A stretch of DNA of 64,000 bases from Nocardioides daeguensis (GTDB lineage: Bacteria > Actinomycetota > Actinomycetes > Propionibacteriales > Nocardioidaceae): positions 62,001 through 126,000 of the forward strand of contig NZ_JAHTKU010000001.1 of NCBI RefSeq assembly GCF_019192965.1. Reading direction: 5' to 3'. Positions 25,705 through 38,279 of the stretch are shown in pieces (position 1 is the first letter of the stretch; every line of letters begins with the position of its first letter). The notes beneath the pieces are model-generated. The model was not told the origin of the DNA. It was given only the letters and a program-made list of their open reading frames with translations, and made no database searches. The position numbers were made by a program, and so were the translations under genes.

Positions 25705-27607
25705 CGAGGAGTGCCCGTCCTTCCGGAGCGGGCTCCTCGACGCCGTCCCGAGCGATGTCGTGGAGGACCTCGAGGGCGATCGCCGAAGGGGTGAGACCGA
25801 TCCGCTCGAGGATCGCGGCCCGCTTGGCGTGGTCGAGGAACTCCTGCGGGATGCCGTGGATCCGCACCGGGGTACGGACGTCGGCCGCCGCGAGGGTCTG
25901 CAGCAGCACCGCGCCGACGCCGCCCACCACGCCGTTGTCCTCGATGGTGACGACGCGGGCGTGGGTGCGGGCGAGCTCGACGAGCGCGGGGTCGACCGGC
26001 TTGACCCACCGGGGGTCGACGACCGTGACGCCGATGCCCTGGTCGACCAGCCGCTGGGCGACGTCGACGGCGACCGAGGCCATCGAGCCGACCGAGACGA
26101 CGAGCACGTCGCGGGCACCGTTGCGGACCAGGACGTCACATCCGCCCTCGGTACCGATCGCCGGGACGTCCTCGGGCGGTGGGCCCTTCGGGAACCGGAC
26201 GACGGTGGGCGCGTCGGTGACCTCGACCGCCTCGTCGAGGAGCTCACGCATCCGCGTGACGTCGCGGGGCGCCGCCAGCCGCAGACCCGGCACGACCTGC
26301 AGGATCGACATGTCCCACATGCCGTTGTGGCTGGCTCCGTCGTCGCCGGTGACACCGGAACGGTCCAGCACGAACGTGACGCCGCACTTGTGCAGCGCGA
26401 CGTCCATCAGCACCTGGTCGAAGGCGCGGTTGAGGAAGGTCGCGTAGACCGCGAAGACGGGGTGCAGCCCGCCCATGGCCAGGCCGGCCGCGGAGGTCGT
26501 GGCGTGCTGCTCGGCGATGCCGACGTCGAAGGTGCGCTCCGGGAACCTGGCCTGGAACTTGTCGAGCCCGACCGGGTGCATCATCGCGGCCGTGATCGCG
26601 ACGACGTCGGGACGGCGCTCGCCGATCTCAACGACGTGCTCGGCGAAGTGGTCGGTCCAGATCGGGCCCTTGGGCTTCTCGGCTCCGGTCTGCACGTCGA
26701 ACGGGCCGGGAGCGTGGAACTGGTCGGCCTCGTGCCGCTCGGCCGGGTCGTAGCCGAAGCCCTTGCGGGTGATCGCGTGCACGATGACCGGTCCGCCGAA
26801 ACGCTTGGCCTGCCCGAGCGCCTGCTCCATGGCCGCGCGGTCGTGCCCGTCGACCGGGCCGACGTACTTGAGGCCGAGGTCCTCGAACAGGCCCTGCGGG
26901 GCGAGCGCGTCCTTGAGCCCCTTCTTCATCGCGTGCAGCGCGTCGTAGGCCGCCGCGCCGACGCCGGGGACCGCCGTCAGCCGGCGCTTCACGCTGTCGA
27001 GGAGGTGCTCGTAGCGCGGGTTGGTGCGCAGGCTGGTCAGCGCGGTCGCGAGCCCGCCGATGGTCGGCGTGTAGGAGCGACCGTTGTCGTTGACCACGAT
27101 CACGAGCTTCGAGTCGTGCTGGATCGCGATGTTGTTGAGCGCCTCCCAGGCCATGCCGCCCGTGAGCGCGCCGTCGCCGATCACGGCCACGGTGTGCCGG
27201 TCCTCGCCGCGGATCCGGAACGCCTTGGCGATGCCGTCGGCGTAGCTCAGCGCGGTCGACGCGTGGGAGTTCTCGACCAGGTCGTGCTCGGACTCGGCCT
27301 GGCTCGGGTAGCCGCTGAGGCCGCCTTCACGCCGCAGCGTGTCGAAGCCGGCGGCGCGGCCCGTGACGAGCTTGTGGACGTAGGACTGGTGACCGGTGTC
27401 GAAGACGATCTTGTCGCGCGGCGAGTCGAAGACCCGGTGGATCGCGAGGGTCAGCTCGACGACGCCGAGGTTGGGCCCGAGGTGACCGGTGTTGGTCGCG
27501 ACGGTGCGGATCATCAGGTCGCGGATCTCGGCCGCCAGCTGGGTGAGCTCGTCCTCGGACAGGGTCCGCAGGTCACGCGGGGAGGTGATGTTCTCGAGGA
27601 CAGGCAT
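25685..27607 (-). CDS. dxs: 1-deoxy-D-xylulose-5-phosphate synthase
   Basis: A 640-residue enzyme of normal length for the family. It condenses pyruvate and glyceraldehyde 3-phosphate, the first step of the MEP isoprenoid pathway. The thiamine diphosphate motif [16 protein letters not shown] is at about residues 143-158. The N-terminal [17 protein letters not shown] and [10 protein letters not shown], and the C-terminal transketolase part with [18 protein letters not shown], are all present. It overlaps the metallopeptidase gene at its 3' end; upstream, 18 bases separate it from the strictosidine-synthase-like gene. Confidence 0.96.
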   Translation of the reverse strand: MPVLENITSPRDLRTLSEDELTQLAAEIRDLMIRTVATNTGHLGPNLGVVELTLAIHRVFDSPRDKIVFDTGHQSYVHKLVTGRAAGFDTLRREGGLSGYPSQAESEHDLVENSHASTALSYADGIAKAFRIRGEDRHTVAVIGDGALTGGMAWEALNNIAIQHDSKLVIVVNDNGRSYTPTIGGLATALTSLRTNPRYEHLLDSVKRRLTAVPGVGAAAYDALHAMKKGLKDALAPQGLFEDLGLKYVGPVDGHDRAAMEQALGQAKRFGGPVIVHAITRKGFGYDPAERHEADQFHAPGPFDVQTGAEKPKGPIWTDHFAEHVVEIGERRPDVVAITAAMMHPVGLDKFQARFPERTFDVGIAEQHATTSAAGLAMGGLHPVFAVYATFLNRAFDQVLMDVALHKCGVTFVLDRSGVTGDDGASHNGMWDMSILQVVPGLRLAAPRDVTRMRELLDEAVEVTDAPTVVRFPKGPPPEDVPAIGTEGGCDVLVRNGARDVLVVSVGSMASVAVDVAQRLVDQGIGVTVVDPRWVKPVDPALVELARTHARVVTIEDNGVVGGVGAVLLQTLAAADVRTPVRIHGIPQEFLDHAKRAAILERIGLTPSAIALEVLHDIARDGVEEPAPEGRALLDVDGSR

Positions 27608-27625
27608 GGCGGCCAGTCTAGGCGG

Positions 27626-28564
27626 TCACAGGTCGGCGAACGCGATCGCAGGTTCGTGCAGGCTGCCCAGCCAGACCCGGCCCTCGTGCTCCCGTACGCC
27701 GGTCACCATGTGGTAGGCCGCGCCGTGCTTCCCCGCAGGCAGGTCGAGGTCGTGGACCAGGGTGCCGTGCTCGTCGTACGCCACGACGCGGACGGTCTGC
27801 CTCGGCTTCGGCTGGAACTCCTCCGGCAGCCGGGTGGCCAGCTTGCGCAGCGCCATCGGGCCGCGCTGCAGCCGCTCGACGAGCGGGTCGGTGGGGCTGG
27901 CGATGGTGATCCAGATCAGGCCGTCGGAGCCACGGGCGATGTTGTCGGGGTAGCCCGGCAGGTCGGTGACGAGGAAGTCGCGGTTGCCTTCCTTCTCACC
28001 GCTGATCCAGTGCCGCACGACCGTGCGGGCGCCGGTCTCGGCGACGCAGACGAAGTCGCCGGCGGCCGACAGCGCGACGCCGTTGGCGAACGCCAGCCCG
28101 TCGAGCACGACCGTGACGGTGCCGTCGGGGTCCCGGCGCATCAGCCGGCCGGTGCGGGTGTTGCGGACGAAGTCGTCCTTCCACCGGGCGATCCCGAACT
28201 GGGTCGAGGAGTCGGACCACCAGATGGTGCCGTCGGCGGCGATCGCCGCGTTGTTGCAGAACACCATCGCCCGGCCCTCGACCTCGGCCGTGATCAGCTC
28301 GGCCTCGCCGCTGGCCGGGTCGACCCAGAGCAGGCCGCGGTGGGCGTCGCACACGAGCAGCCGGCCGTCGGTCGCGAACTCGATGCCGAGCGGCCGTCCA
28401 CCGGTGTGCGCGACCCGGTCGACCTTCGCGCCGTCGGCGCTGACCCGGAAGATCGCGCCGTCCTCGGTGCCGGTGAAGACACAGCCCTGGTCGGGGCCGG
28501 ACGTCGCCACGACGACGTCCTCCGCGCCGTGGCCGGGAACAGGGATCACGGTGAGGGAGGTCAC
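27626..28564 (-). CDS. SMP-30 / strictosidine synthase-like beta-propeller protein
   Basis: A 312-residue six-bladed propeller. Blade-type segments include GTEDGAIFRVSADG, LLVCDAHRGLLWVDPASG and GLAFANGVALSAAGDFVCVA. The segment VTDLPGYPDNIARGSDGLIW with the late AYHMVTGVREHEGRVWLGSL is the strictosidine-synthase-like signature. Bacterial members are probably lactonases or hydrolases, not alkaloid synthases. No signal peptide is evident. The start is a GTG at 28564. It may be co-transcribed with dxs, but no functional link is apparent. Confidence 0.75.
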   Translation of the reverse strand: MTSLTVIPVPGHGAEDVVVATSGPDQGCVFTGTEDGAIFRVSADGAKVDRVAHTGGRPLGIEFATDGRLLVCDAHRGLLWVDPASGEAELITAEVEGRAMVFCNNAAIAADGTIWWSDSSTQFGIARWKDDFVRNTRTGRLMRRDPDGTVTVVLDGLAFANGVALSAAGDFVCVAETGARTVVRHWISGEKEGNRDFLVTDLPGYPDNIARGSDGLIWITIASPTDPLVERLQRGPMALRKLATRLPEEFQPKPRQTVRVVAYDEHGTLVHDLDLPAGKHGAAYHMVTGVREHEGRVWLGSLHEPAIAFADL

Positions 28565-28590
28565 GTGCCGACCCTAGCCCTCGTCGCGGC

Positions 28591-29364
28591 GTGGTCGAGA
28601 CTGACGGTGTGACGGACCTGTTCGACGAGCAGCTGGCGGCCTGGCAGGAGTATGCGCGGACCCCGTGGGCGCGGATCCGGTACGCCGTGGTCGGCGAGGT
28701 GCTCCGTCGCCAGGCCGCAGCGCTCGGAGGGCGGCTTCGGGTCCTCGACGTCGGCGGCGGCGACGGGCAGGACGCACTGCCGCTGGCCCTCGCTGGCCAC
28801 GACGTGACGGTCGTCGACCCGTCCCCGGCATGGCTCGCCGAGGCAGAGCGGCGGGCCGCCGCGGCCGGGGTCGCGATGTCGACGCTGGCCGGCGGGCTCG
28901 ACGACCTGCCGGAGGGCGAGTGGGACCTCGTGCTGTGCCACTTCGTGCTTCGCTACCGGCCCGCCGGGGCCGGCGACGTCGCGGCACTGGCCAGCCGGGT
29001 CCGCCCCGGCGGGCGGCTGTCGCTGGTCGAGGTGAACCCGGACGGCCGGGTGCTGCGCTCCCTGCTGAACGACGGCCCGACAGCGGCGCTGGAGGAGCTG
29101 CACGCCGAGCGCGCCGGCGTCGAGACCTTCCGGACCACGGCCCGCAAGGTCCGCTGGACCGATGCGCGGGACGAGGCGCAGGCCGCGGGACTGCGGGTCC
29201 GCGGCCTGTTCGGCAACCGGATCGCCAACGACCTGCTCGTCGACGAGGCCGCCAAGCACGACCCTGCCTTCCGCGACGAGCTGCTCGCCCTCGAGCTGGA
29301 GCTGTGTGACCGCGAGCCCTTCAACCGGGTGGGTTTCGCCTGGCAGCTGGTGCTCGAGCGCTGA
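28591..29364 (+). CDS. Class I SAM-dependent methyltransferase
   Basis: A 257-residue protein with the SAM-binding motif I LRVLDVGGGDGQDALPLA at about residues 49-66. DVTVVDPSPAWL is the acidic second motif and WDLVLCHFVLRY the post-II motif. It resembles actinobacterial methyltransferases of the tRNA/CmoM type, but the substrate cannot be assigned. Two GTG starts are possible, at 28591 and 28609. It is convergent with, and directly abuts, the DUF3105 gene. Confidence 0.82.
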   Translation: MVETDGVTDLFDEQLAAWQEYARTPWARIRYAVVGEVLRRQAAALGGRLRVLDVGGGDGQDALPLALAGHDVTVVDPSPAWLAEAERRAAAAGVAMSTLAGGLDDLPEGEWDLVLCHFVLRYRPAGAGDVAALASRVRPGGRLSLVEVNPDGRVLRSLLNDGPTAALEELHAERAGVETFRTTARKVRWTDARDEAQAAGLRVRGLFGNRIANDLLVDEAAKHDPAFRDELLALELELCDREPFNRVGFAWQLVLER

Positions 29365-30093
29365 TCAGACGACCGGTCCCCCGACCGGCGGCAGGTCGGC
29401 CGGGTCGACTCCCCCGTTGCACGACGCGAACGGCTCGGGCGCGGTGTCACCCGCTCCAAACTGCGCGACGAACAGGGCGATCCGCGGGTCGTCCGGGCCG
29501 GTCAGCGCGAGCTGGCGGCCCCAGACCGTGACCACGACCGGCGCCTCCTGGTCGTCGTACGGCGACAGGATGCCGTTGGCCGGCAGCAGCCCGGTCAGCT
29601 GGTCGACGCCCGCGGCGTCGACGTCGTCAGGACGGTAGGTCAGCCACACGGTCCCGTGCTCGAGGTCGTGGACGGCGTTGGCCTCCGGGATCGGCTCGTC
29701 GTACGCCCCGCACTCGATCCAGTACGGCGCGTGGTCGCCTCCCACGGGCGGGGACTGCGGGTAGTCCGGCTCCTCGCCCGGCGCGACGTGCTGGTTGGTG
29801 AGTCCGGGGTACTCCCGCACGGCGTCGAGGCTGCTCGTGTCGAGCGGCTGCTCCCCGTCGTCGCCGGCGTCGGACTCGTCGTCCTTCGCCAGCACGAGCG
29901 GCACCAGGACCGCGGTCGCGATGACCAGGACCGCGGCCAGCACGGCGAGCACGACCGGCAGCGGCGAGCGCTTCCGCGCAGGCGGGAAGCCGGGTGGGGG
30001 GAAGGCCGGCGGCGGGAACCCGGGCGGTGGCGGGAACCCGGGCGGTGGCGGCGGTGGAGGAGGAGGTGGCGGAGGGAACGGCGGCTGGCTCAC
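29365..30093 (-). CDS. DUF3105 membrane protein with proline-rich N-terminus
   Basis: A 242-residue protein. Residues 1-40 are almost entirely Pro with Gly/Phe (PPPGFPP units). A single membrane helix follows (PLPVVLAVLAAVLVIATAVL, about residues 45-66). The extracytoplasmic DUF3105 domain contains YPGLTNQHVAPGEEPDYPQS, VHDLEHGTVWLTYRP and a cysteine pair (WIECG, FASCNGG). DUF3105 proteins are of unknown function. The gene ends against the methyltransferase stop, and its start overlaps the stop of the thiamine-binding gene. Confidence 0.82.
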   Translation of the reverse strand: MSQPPFPPPPPPPPPPPPGFPPPPGFPPPAFPPPGFPPARKRSPLPVVLAVLAAVLVIATAVLVPLVLAKDDESDAGDDGEQPLDTSSLDAVREYPGLTNQHVAPGEEPDYPQSPPVGGDHAPYWIECGAYDEPIPEANAVHDLEHGTVWLTYRPDDVDAAGVDQLTGLLPANGILSPYDDQEAPVVVTVWGRQLALTGPDDPRIALFVAQFGAGDTAPEPFASCNGGVDPADLPPVGGPVV

Positions 30094-30389
30094 CGCTCGA
30101 GCGCCCGCTCGACCCGCTCGACCTTGGCGGCCAGCTCACCGGTGAAGCCCGGCCGGATGTCGGCCTTGAGGACCAGCCCGACGCGCGGCGAGGTCGCGGC
30201 GACGACGTCGACCGCCTGCTTCACGACCGCCATCACCTCGTCCCACTCCCCCTCGATCGTCGTGAACATCGACGTCGTCTCGTTGGGCAGCCCGGACTCC
30301 CGGACCACCCGGACCGCGGCGGCCACCGCCTCGGACACGCCGCCGGTGTCGTCGGAGCTGGAGGGGCTGATGCTGAACGCGACGAGCAT
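30090..30389 (-). CDS. MTH1187-type thiamine-binding protein
   Basis: A 99-residue protein of the MTH1187/YkoF-like fold (formerly DUF77). It begins MLVAFSISPSSSDDTGGVSE and has ETTSMFTTIEGEWDEVM then VVKQAVDVV, matching the family. Members bind thiamine or pyrimidine precursors, but no thiamine genes are adjacent. The stop overlaps the DUF3105 start by four bases. Confidence 0.8.
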   Translation of the reverse strand: MLVAFSISPSSSDDTGGVSEAVAAAVRVVRESGLPNETTSMFTTIEGEWDEVMAVVKQAVDVVAATSPRVGLVLKADIRPGFTGELAAKVERVERALER

Positions 30390-30402
30390 GCGTCCACCGT
30401 AG

Positions 30403-30594
30403 TCAGTGCAGCGGTGCCGCCCCCCGGCGGTACGGCTGCTCGTCGCGCAGGTGCCAGACCAGCCAGGCCAGCGGGAAGAAGAGGCCGGCCACGACCACCA
30501 CCGCCCCACCGGCACCGCGCCGGCGTTCGCCGATCCCGGTGAGCAGCGCGAGCGCCAGGAGTCCGAGTGCCAGGACCACGACGGCGACGACCAT
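30403..30594 (-). CDS. Small two-helix membrane protein
   Basis: A 63-residue protein with two hydrophobic segments (MVVAVVVLALGLLALALLTG and GAVVVVAGLFFPLAWLVWHL) joined by a basic turn (GERRRGAG). The second looks like the phospholipase D-nuclease N-terminal (PLDc_N-like) membrane module, but it is too short to assign. It lies 13 bases before the thiamine-binding gene and is probably co-transcribed. Confidence 0.6.
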   Translation of the reverse strand: MVVAVVVLALGLLALALLTGIGERRRGAGGAVVVVAGLFFPLAWLVWHLRDEQPYRRGAAPLH

Positions 30595-30887
30595 GCGTCC
30601 AGCGTGGCACACCCGAGGCCCGGAGAACCGGTGGCGACCTTGACCGTCGACGGGGTCACGCGGGGGACAGCCTGTCCAGACAGGCGCGGCCCTGCCTGCC
30701 TCTGCTCCCGCGAGATCAATCGTCACCGATCCGGATAGGTCCGGTGAACGGCCGTGATCGGCAGGGAAGCCGCGAACCAACTTGTCTGAACAAGAAGGGG
30801 AACACGATTGCTGGAGCGCCAGGTCGTCGGCAGCGTTCTGGCTGTCGCGCCTGCGACCGAACCCCCCTCGACCCACGGAGAAACCAG
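30595..30887. other. Divergent intergenic region upstream of the phosphodiesterase
   Basis: This 293-base gap holds no convincing gene. It contains two perfect inverted repeats: CCTGTC, CA, GACAGG (30671-30684), and CTTGT, CTGA, ACAAG (30781-30794). An imperfect one centres near 30737 (GTCACCGATCC against GGTCCGGTGAAC). They share TGTC/GACA elements and could be operators. The plus-strand ribosome site GGAG lies at 30877-30880. Confidence 0.5.
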
Positions 30888-33293
30888 ATGACATCGCAGA
30901 ACCGCCGCACCCGGCGCGCAGCCGCGGGGCTGGCCGCGGCCGCCCTGGTCCCGCTCACCGTCGCCCAAGCGTCCGGCGCCTGGGCCGACGCCTACAACGG
31001 ACTGCCGGACGGGACGCGCGCCAACAAGTCCCTCGTGATCGGCGTCGACGGCGCGATGCTGGACGTCTGGCAGGGACTCGACCTGCCGAACCTGAACGCC
31101 CTCATGGCAGCCGGCGCGACCTCCACCTTCAACCTGCCCGCCGAGCCCATGGCACCGACCGTCTCCGGCCCCGGGTGGTCCACCATCGCCACGGGCGTGT
31201 GGCCGGACAAGCATCGTGTCGTGGACAACTCCTTCGAGGGTGCGGACCGCGCGAACTACCCCGACTACATGACCCGCCTGGAGCGGGCCGACTCCGGGCT
31301 GTCCACGCTGGTCGTCGGCACCTGGGGCCCGATCCCCAGCACGATCCTCACCGGCGCCGACGTCCGCCTGCCCCAGCCCGACGACACCGAGACGACCGCA
31401 CAGGCCACCGACCTGCTGCGCAACGGCAATCCCGATGCGGTCTTCGTCCACCTCGACGAGGTCGACGGCGCTGGTCACAGCTGTGGGCACACCTGCGCCG
31501 CCTACCGCACGGCCCTGACCGAGGCCGACGAGCGGATCGGCGCCATCCTCGACGCCGTCCGCGACCGCGCCACCTACGGCGAGGAGAACTGGCAGATCAT
31601 CGTGACCAACGACCACGGTCACACCTCGACGGGCGGACACGGCGGCAACACCCCGGCGGAACGGGGATCGTTCGTCGTCGCCGTCGGCGACGGCATCGAC
31701 GCAGCCCAACGACGCTACGACATCAAGAGCGTCGACATCGCACCGTCGGTCCTCGACCACCTCGACGTCACCATCGACCCCGCCTGGAAGCTGGACGGAG
31801 CCCCGATCACCGAGCTCGTCGGAGACGACTTCGACTCCGTTCGACCCCACCTGCAGACCCGCGTGGACGAGACGAGGCCGGGGGCTGACGTGCTCGGCTG
31901 GACCCACCAGGCGCCCGAGGGCTGGTCCATCGACAACAGCGCGATGCCCGAGGACGGCGTCACCGAGCTGCGGGGCTGGACCTTCACCACGGACGAGTTC
32001 TGGACCAACGTCGAGCTCAAGCAGAAGCGAGAGTCCTCGGTGCGGATGCGCGACGTGTTCGCTGTGGCCGACTCCGACGAGTGGGACGACCTCCCGAACA
32101 ACGGGCCGTTCGACTCCACCTTGGTCAGCCCCACCTACCCCATCAACGGCGCCGGACGGGTCGAGGTCAGCTACGCGACGAACTACCAGTGGGACGGCTC
32201 CCGGCAGGTGGGGCAGGTCTACGCCGTGTGGGACGGCGCCGAGCCGCAGCTCGTCCGCGAGTACGGCGACGGCTCGCTGCACAACACCAACGGCTTCGAG
32301 AGGATCGACCTCACCCCGCCTGCCGGAGCGACCGGGCTCCAGCTCCGCTTCCGCTACTACGGGGAGAACAGCTACTACTGGGCGCTCGACCAGGTCCGGG
32401 TGCACCAGCGCGAGGCCTCCCAGCTGGCGATCACCTCGATCGCCGCCACCACCACCAGCCTGGACACGCCGGGCCCGACCACGCCGTGGCGGGTCGACGC
32501 CGATGTGCGGATCGCCAAAGCCGACGGCCGGCCCGCCGCCGGGGCGAAGGTCACCGCACGACTGGTCGCGGACGGCCGCACGAGCGAGCTCACCTCGGTC
32601 GCCGATGCCCGCGGGATCGCGACCTTCCGGGCCTACGCCCAGCACGCCGACCGGGCAACGTTCACGGTCATCGACGTCCAGCTGGACGCCCTGCCCTACT
32701 TCGCCGAGCTGAACACCGTGACCTCGGTGGATCTGGACCGCCCGCTGGAGGCGCCCCGCGGCACGCTGGCCGCCGTGGCACCGGTCGTCTCCGGCGACGC
32801 AGCGGTGGGGCAGCAGGTCACGGCGGCCACCGGCCGCTGGGAGAGCGGCGTGCGCTTCGCCTTCCAGTGGCTGGTGGCGGGTGAACCCGTTCCGGACGCC
32901 ACCGCAGCGAGCTTCCAGGTCCGCCCCCAGGACCTCGGCAAGCCGCTCGCCGTCCAGCTGCGGGCCTCCAAGGAGGGCTACGACGACCGCGTGGTGACCT
33001 CCGACGCCGTCACCGTGCGCGCCGGTCGGATCGACGTGAAGGCACCGGCCATCCTCGGCAGTCGACGGGTGGGCAAGGTTCTCCTCGCCAAGCCCGGACG
33101 CGTCACGCCGAGCGGAGTGCAGCTGAGCTACCAGTGGTTCGCCGACGGCAAGCGGATCGCCGGCGCCCAGCAGTCCCGGCTGAGGCTGACCAAGAGGCTG
33201 CGCGGCACGCACGTCATGGTCGAGGTCACGGCCCGTCACGACGGGTACGCGCCGAGCGTGGCCACCTCCCGCACCACCCGCAGGATCCGCTGA
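30888..33293 (+). CDS. Secreted type I phosphodiesterase/nucleotide pyrophosphatase-fold protein with Ig-like repeats
   Basis: An 801-residue exported protein. The twin-arginine-like signal peptide (NRRTRR then a hydrophobic run, Ala cleavage near 33) suggests Tat or Sec export. Residues about 45-330 form the alkaline-phosphatase-fold phosphodiesterase: D54 in IGVDGAML, nucleophile T91 in APTVSGPGWST, D190/D193/H197 in HLDEVDGAGH, D242/H243 in TNDHGH and H251. A beta-rich jelly-roll-like domain follows (about 360-510), then an Ig-like domain, then two C-terminal repeats of the type seen in actinobacterial surface proteins (VGQQVTAATGRW and VGKVLLAKPGRV). The substrate could be phosphodiesters or nucleotides. 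A strong hairpin follows the stop. Confidence 0.85.
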   Translation: MTSQNRRTRRAAAGLAAAALVPLTVAQASGAWADAYNGLPDGTRANKSLVIGVDGAMLDVWQGLDLPNLNALMAAGATSTFNLPAEPMAPTVSGPGWSTIATGVWPDKHRVVDNSFEGADRANYPDYMTRLERADSGLSTLVVGTWGPIPSTILTGADVRLPQPDDTETTAQATDLLRNGNPDAVFVHLDEVDGAGHSCGHTCAAYRTALTEADERIGAILDAVRDRATYGEENWQIIVTNDHGHTSTGGHGGNTPAERGSFVVAVGDGIDAAQRRYDIKSVDIAPSVLDHLDVTIDPAWKLDGAPITELVGDDFDSVRPHLQTRVDETRPGADVLGWTHQAPEGWSIDNSAMPEDGVTELRGWTFTTDEFWTNVELKQKRESSVRMRDVFAVADSDEWDDLPNNGPFDSTLVSPTYPINGAGRVEVSYATNYQWDGSRQVGQVYAVWDGAEPQLVREYGDGSLHNTNGFERIDLTPPAGATGLQLRFRYYGENSYYWALDQVRVHQREASQLAITSIAATTTSLDTPGPTTPWRVDADVRIAKADGRPAAGAKVTARLVADGRTSELTSVADARGIATFRAYAQHADRATFTVIDVQLDALPYFAELNTVTSVDLDRPLEAPRGTLAAVAPVVSGDAAVGQQVTAATGRWESGVRFAFQWLVAGEPVPDATAASFQVRPQDLGKPLAVQLRASKEGYDDRVVTSDAVTVRAGRIDVKAPAILGSRRVGKVLLAKPGRVTPSGVQLSYQWFADGKRIAGAQQSRLRLTKRLRGTHVMVEVTARHDGYAPSVATSRTTRRIR

Positions 33294-33320
33294 GGCCGCT
33301 CCACCACCGCTCCAACCACC

Positions 33321-33353
33321 GACGGCCCGTCCCTGAAGGAGGGACGGGCCGTC
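33321..33353. terminator. Bidirectional hairpin between phosphodiesterase and aconitase
   Basis: Arms GACGGCCCGTCCCT (33321-33334) and the exact complement (33340-33353) around a five-base loop. It lies between convergent genes and resembles the hairpin at 16698 (shared CCCGTCCC). Confidence 0.8.
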
Positions 33354-33383
33354 GGGTCGAGCAGGTGCAGCAGATGCGGCAGG

Positions 33384-36203
<2,820 letters not shown>

Positions 36204-36280
36204 CGCGTCTCCGTCCTCATCGACTTCATCGTGGTCGCTAGGTCTCCTGTTGCATCCTGCCGCCGCGAACGGCGGATCGG

Positions 36281-36298
36281 ATAGTGAGGCTGACCTAA
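36281..36298 (-). promoter_or_regulatory. DtxR/IdeR-like iron box upstream of acnA
   Basis: On the coding strand this reads TTAGGTCAGCCTCACTAT. Thirteen of its first fifteen bases match the DtxR/IdeR consensus TWAGGTTAGSCTAAC; the far right half is poor. It lies 78-95 bases before the acnA start, a suitable place for iron-dependent control of an iron-sulphur enzyme. Assignment is by eye. Confidence 0.4.
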
Positions 36299-36326
36299 GT
36301 CTTGCGGACACCGGACTCCCGATATC

Positions 36327-36340
36327 TCTTGATATCAAGA
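36327..36340. promoter_or_regulatory. 14-bp perfect palindrome upstream of acnA
   Basis: TCTTGATATCAAGA is a perfect palindrome, unusual for its AT content in this genome. It overlaps the stop codon of the ABC transporter gene and lies about 125 bases before acnA. It is a possible operator; the regulator is unknown. Confidence 0.4.
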
Positions 36341-38245
36341 TACACGATCGGTGGGCAGATCTCCACGGAGGTCCGCGACCGGCGCGTCCTCGGCGAACTG
36401 GGTCCGGTACAGCTCCTCGTAGCGGCCCCCCGCGGCGAGCAGGGCCGCGTGGGTCCCCCGCTCCACGATCCGCCCGTCCTCGACGACGGCGATCAGGTCG
36501 GCCGCCCGGATCGTGGAGAGCCGGTGCGCGATCACCAGCGCCGTACGGCCCGCGAGCGCCTCCCCGAGCGCCGCCTGCACCGCGGCCTCGGAGGTCGAGT
36601 CCAGCGACGCGGTCGCCTCGTCGAGGATCACCACCTGCGGCTGCTTGAGCAGCAGCCGCGCGATGGTCAGCCGCTGCCGCTCGCCGCCGGAGAGCCGGTA
36701 GCCGCGCTCCCCCACCACCGTCTCCAGGCCGTCGGGCAGGGCACGGACCAGGTCGGCGAGGCGGGCCCGGCTCAGCGCGTCCCACAGCTCCTGCTCCGTG
36801 GCCTCCGGGCGAGCCAGCAGCAGGTTGCCGCGGATGGAGTCGTGGAACAGGTGCCCGTCCTGGGTGACCATGCCGACCGTGGCGCGGATGGAGTCGGCGG
36901 TGAGGTCCCGCACGTCCACCCCCGCCAGGCGTACGGCGCCCGCGTCGACGTCGTACAGCCGGGACACCAGCTGCGCGATCGTCGACTTCCCGGCGCCCGA
37001 GGAGCCGACCAGGGCCACGACCTGCCCGGGCTCGGCGCGCAGGGAGATGCCGTGCAGCACCTCCTCACCGCCGCGGGTGTCGAGCGTGGCGACCGCCTCG
37101 AGCGAGGCGAGCGAGACCTTGTCGGCCGACGGGTAGGCGAACCGGACGTCGTCGAGCTCGACCGCGACCGGGCCGGCGGGCACCGGTCGGGCGTCGGCGC
37201 GGTCCTGGATCAGTGGCTCGAGGTCGAGCACCTCGAAGACGCGCTCGAAGCTGACCAGCGCGCTCATCACCTCCACCCGGGCGCTCGCCAGCGCGGTCAG
37301 GGGTGCATAGAGACGGGTGAGCAGCAGCGACAGGGCGACCACGTCACCCGCGTCGAGCGTGCCCGCCAGCGCCAGGGTGCCGCCGAGGCCGTAGACCACG
37401 GCGACGGCCAGCGCGGAGACCAGGGTGAGCGCGGTGACGAAGGTGGTCTGCACCATCGCCGTGCGCACGCCGATCTCCGCGACCCGCTGGGCTCGGGCAG
37501 CGAACTCCGCCGACTCCTGCTCGGGACGCCCGAACAGCTTGACCAGCGTGGCGCCGGGCGCCGAGAAGCGCTCGGTCATCTGGTTGCCCATCGCGGCGTT
37601 GTGGTCGGCCGCCTCGCGCTGGATGCCCGCCAGCCGTCGCCCCATCCGCCGCGCCGGGACGACGAAGACGGGGAGCAGGACGAGCGCGAGCAGCGTGACC
37701 TGCCACGAGATGCCGAGCATCACGACCAGGGTCAGCGCCAGGGTGACCAGGTTGCCGACGACCCCGGACAGGGTCTGGCTGAAGGCCCGTTGTGCCCCGA
37801 TCACGTCGTTGTTGAGCCGACTGACCAGCGCCCCGGTGCGGGTCCGGCTGAAGAAGGCGACCGGCATCTGCTGGACGTGGTCGAAGACCGCGGTCCGCAG
37901 GTCGAGGATCAGCCCCTCGCCGATGCTCGAGGACAGCCAGCGCGACACCAGCCCCAAGGCGGCGTCGAGCACCGCCAGCACCGCGATCGCGGCCGCCAGG
38001 CGGACGACCACCGCGCGCTCGTCACCGGCCACGATCGCGTTGACGACCCGCCCGGCCAGCACCGGCGTCGCGACCGCGAGCCCGGAGGTCACGACGCTGA
38101 GCACCACGAACCCGACCAGCTTGCGGCGGTGCGGGCGCGCGAAGCGCAGGATCCGCCGCGCGGTCGCCGCGCTGAACGCCCGCTCCTCGTCCGGCCCGTG
38201 CATCCCCCGGTACACCTGGTTCCAGGCGATCGACTCCATGCTCAT
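36335..38245 (-). CDS. ABC transporter, fused permease and ATPase (exporter type)
   Basis: A 636-residue half-transporter. Residues about 35-330 form a six-helix exporter membrane domain ([36 protein letters not shown]). The ATPase domain has Walker [10 protein letters not shown] at about residue 413, the Q-loop [11 protein letters not shown], the signature LSGGERQRL, Walker [13 protein letters not shown] and the switch VIAHRLST. It would work as a homodimer exporting a lipid or drug-like molecule; the substrate is unknown. The last bases overlap the palindrome at 36327, so its transcript could run into acnA. Confidence 0.92.
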   Translation of the reverse strand: MSMESIAWNQVYRGMHGPDEERAFSAATARRILRFARPHRRKLVGFVVLSVVTSGLAVATPVLAGRVVNAIVAGDERAVVVRLAAAIAVLAVLDAALGLVSRWLSSSIGEGLILDLRTAVFDHVQQMPVAFFSRTRTGALVSRLNNDVIGAQRAFSQTLSGVVGNLVTLALTLVVMLGISWQVTLLALVLLPVFVVPARRMGRRLAGIQREAADHNAAMGNQMTERFSAPGATLVKLFGRPEQESAEFAARAQRVAEIGVRTAMVQTTFVTALTLVSALAVAVVYGLGGTLALAGTLDAGDVVALSLLLTRLYAPLTALASARVEVMSALVSFERVFEVLDLEPLIQDRADARPVPAGPVAVELDDVRFAYPSADKVSLASLEAVATLDTRGGEEVLHGISLRAEPGQVVALVGSSGAGKSTIAQLVSRLYDVDAGAVRLAGVDVRDLTADSIRATVGMVTQDGHLFHDSIRGNLLLARPEATEQELWDALSRARLADLVRALPDGLETVVGERGYRLSGGERQRLTIARLLLKQPQVVILDEATASLDSTSEAAVQAALGEALAGRTALVIAHRLSTIRAADLIAVVEDGRIVERGTHAALLAAGGRYEELYRTQFAEDAPVADLRGDLPTDRVS

Positions 38246-38261
38246 GTCGGTGACGGTAGAA

Positions 38262-38279
38262 CCTCAAGCCGACCTGAGG
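38262..38279. promoter_or_regulatory. Short inverted repeat in the ABC/reductase divergent region
   Basis: CCTCA and TGAGG flank eight bases, 17 bases upstream of the ABC transporter start. The arms are short, so chance is possible; it could be an operator. Confidence 0.3.

Noticed and set aside
30722..30749. PHO box (PhoP site) upstream of the phosphodiesterase
   Set aside because: Only one exact GTTCACC unit is present on one strand; the required direct repeats at 11-base spacing are missing.
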